Source of the DNA: Io17-Chloro-G2 sp963663135
GTDB lineage: Bacteria; Chloroflexota; Dehalococcoidia; Lucifugimonadales; UBA3495
Direction of reading: 5' to 3'
Assembly (NCBI GenBank): GCA_963663135.2
Contig: CAXXRM010000005.1
Location: 1,302,001-1,366,000 of the forward strand
DNA length: 64,000 nt
Of this stretch, positions 62,897 through 64,000 are shown in pieces; the first letter of the stretch is position 1, and every line of letters starts with the position of its first letter. The translations under genes and the position numbers were made by a program. The notes beneath the pieces are model-generated. The model worked only from the letters and a program-made list of their open reading frames with translations, did not search any database and was not told the origin of the DNA.

Positions 62897-63301
62897 ATGA
62901 TCATGGCAGATGCCAAGCAGACGCTCTCCAACCGGCTTACCAAACTCCACCGGCGGATGGAAGAGGCCCAGGTGGACGCCTATCTTGTGCTCTCCTCCGA
63001 TGCCCACCTGAACGAGTATGTGCCCGAATATACGCGCCGCCGGACGGCCATCACCGGGATCCGGGGCTCCGCCGGCGACGTCCTGGTCTGCCCGGATGGG
63101 AGCCATCTGTTCGTAGACTCCCGTTACCACATTCAGGCGGACGACGAGGTCGACCACGACAATTTCCGTGTCCACAAGCTCGGGCTGGCTGAGGAAAAGT
63201 CCCTCAGCCAGTGGTTGACCGAGATGGAAAAGGAACGGGGCAGCATACGCGTGGGATTCGACCCCTTAGAGCCTATCCTAAAAACCGGTGAAACCCGCTG
63301 A
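62897..63301 (+). pseudogene. Aminopeptidase P-like (M24B) N-terminal domain, cut by an IS
   Basis: GAGGAG precedes ATG 62897. The creatinase-type N-terminal domain reads LSNRLTKLHRRMEEAQVDAYLVLSSDAHLNEYVPEYTRRRTAITGI, then AGDVLVCPDGSHLFVDSRYHIQADDEVD. It ends at GFDPLE, where the IS5-family left end begins (about 63269). The catalytic metal-binding half is not in the window. A full protein would be about 600 aa if of the large Xaa-Pro class. Removing the IS might restore it outside the window. Confidence 0.88.
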
Positions 63302-64000
63302 GTAGTGAATGGGGAAGGAGGCAGAGGAGCGGCTAAACTTGGGGAATGACGAAAGCGAAAGAACCCAAGCCGCCTCGACCGCCCAGCGCCGGCCCAGCCT
63401 CTCCGACCAACCCCACCACCGGCTCCTTCCAAGTATCCGACGAACTGTGGGAGGCACTGGCTCCACTCCTTCCCCAGCGGGTGAATACCCATCCCTTGGG
63501 CGGAGGCCGCCCCCGGGTTCCGGACCGGACCTGCGCCAACGGTATCTTCTACGTGCTTCGCACCGGTTGCCAGTGGAAGTCCTTGGACGCCACCGGCATT
63601 TGCTCCGGATCCACCGCCCACCTGCGCTTTTAGGAATGGGCCGCCGCCGGGGTGTTCCTGGAGCTATGGCGGACCGGGCTGGAACGCTATGACGAATTGA
63701 AGGGTCTGGACTGGAGTTGGCTGAGCCTGGATGGGGCCATGACCAAATCCCCCTTGGGTGGGGGGGAAACCGGCCCCAACCGCACGGACCGGGGTAAGAG
63801 CGGGGTCAAACGCAGTCTGTTGACCGAAGCCCGGGGGCATTCCGGTGGGGGTGGCAGTGGACGGGGCCAACCGCCACGATATGAAGCTAGTGCGGGCCAC
63901 GGTGGACAGCCTCCCCGTGCCACGCCCCGTGCCACGCCCCGTGCCCAGCCCGGAGCATCCCCAGGGTCTGTGCTTGGACAAGGGCTACGACTTTGACAAG
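63269..64000 (+). mobile_element. IS5-family insertion sequence, running off the window
   Basis: The left end GAGCCTATCCTAAAAACC follows CCTTA, as in the two other IS5-family insertions here. One transposase frame covers 63346 to the window edge. The right end is not in the window. It disrupts the aminopeptidase P gene. Confidence 0.8.
63346..64000 (+). pseudogene. IS5-family transposase with amber stop and frameshift (partial)
   Basis: The frame starts at ATG 63346. The N-terminal domain reads VSDELWEALAPLLPQR, GGGRPRVPDRTCANGIFYVLRTGCQWKSL. An in-frame TAG at 63631-63633 interrupts HLRF-stop-EWAAAGVFLELW (Gln is usual there). The same frame continues through the first catalytic Asp (WLSLDGAMTKSPLGG) and TDRGKSGVKRSLL. 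A shift near 63835 then gives GVAVDGANRHDMKLVRATV and the second Asp in LCLDKGYDFD. A three-fold CCCCGTGCCACG repeat lies near 63917-63945. The 3' end is outside the window. Confidence 0.85.

Overview
The window is GC-rich and gene-dense on its right side, and heavily invaded by insertion sequences on its left and centre. TTG and GTG starts are common. The catabolic gene set is two LLM flavin/F420 oxidoreductases, three MetE-like zinc methyltransferases, SMP-30, MOSC, PPOX, S9 peptidase, SagB-type nitroreductase and a fused kinase-regulator. This resembles uncultured Chloroflexota such as the SAR202/Dehalococcoidia lineage from sponges or the deep ocean. That placement is inference from gene content; no phylogenetic marker lies in the window.

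Layout. (1) 1-7800: a repeat-dominated accessory zone. Two related cassettes on the minus strand each start with the same small helical protein (1771-2175 and 6019-6300). They are followed by a Cys-rich hypothetical protein and by a broken NAD(P)-binding protein. Five copies of a 192-bp MITE, a second 103-bp MITE, an IS21 element, a 16-bp minisatellite and a nested IS21 scar sit among them. (2) 8490-19680: an integrative-element zone. It holds an excisionase-like protein, a tyrosine integrase, tRNA-Leu(CAA), a P4-type integrase split by an IS5-family element, transposase scars, a VirB6/TrbL-like membrane protein with a secreted partner, a coiled-coil protein, a frameshifted protein with several tandem XRE-type HTH domains, and a small HTH protein. 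(3) 19850-25000: a large frameshifted Fn3/Ig-like/LRR surface protein with a 12-bp repeat linker, then an IS701-family element. (4) 25190-28590: a sensor kinase fused to an OmpR-type regulator, and a VapBC-like toxin-antitoxin pair. (5) 28780-38200: IS5, an IS1380 scar and a full IS1380 copy. They surround a truncated FdhA-like dehydrogenase, a monooxygenase-fold protein, a double-domain SagB-type nitroreductase, a DUF309 protein and a probable cbiZ scar. (6) 39500-43140: three tandem MetE-like genes. (7) 43150-50340: IstB, IS630 and ISNCY scars, an LLM oxidoreductase, a DUF429-like protein and a serine recombinase remnant. (8) 50337-63300: a metabolic block with an ABC exporter, LLM, VOC, SMP-30, SDR, PPOX, dimeric-barrel, jelly-roll, B12-binding radical-SAM-like, MOSC, S9 peptidase and alpha/beta hydrolase genes. 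An aminopeptidase P gene at the end of this block is cut by another IS5-family element that runs off the window.

Many transposases and several host genes are broken by stops, single-base frameshifts or insertions, so the region looks like an ageing insertion-rich genome. The most distinctive observations are a MITE family with an in-window empty site and co-varying palindromes, a multi-HTH protein in the mobile zone, a repeat-linked frameshift in the surface protein, a kinase-regulator fusion behind a perfect hairpin, and a radical-SAM-like protein lacking its iron-sulfur cysteines.
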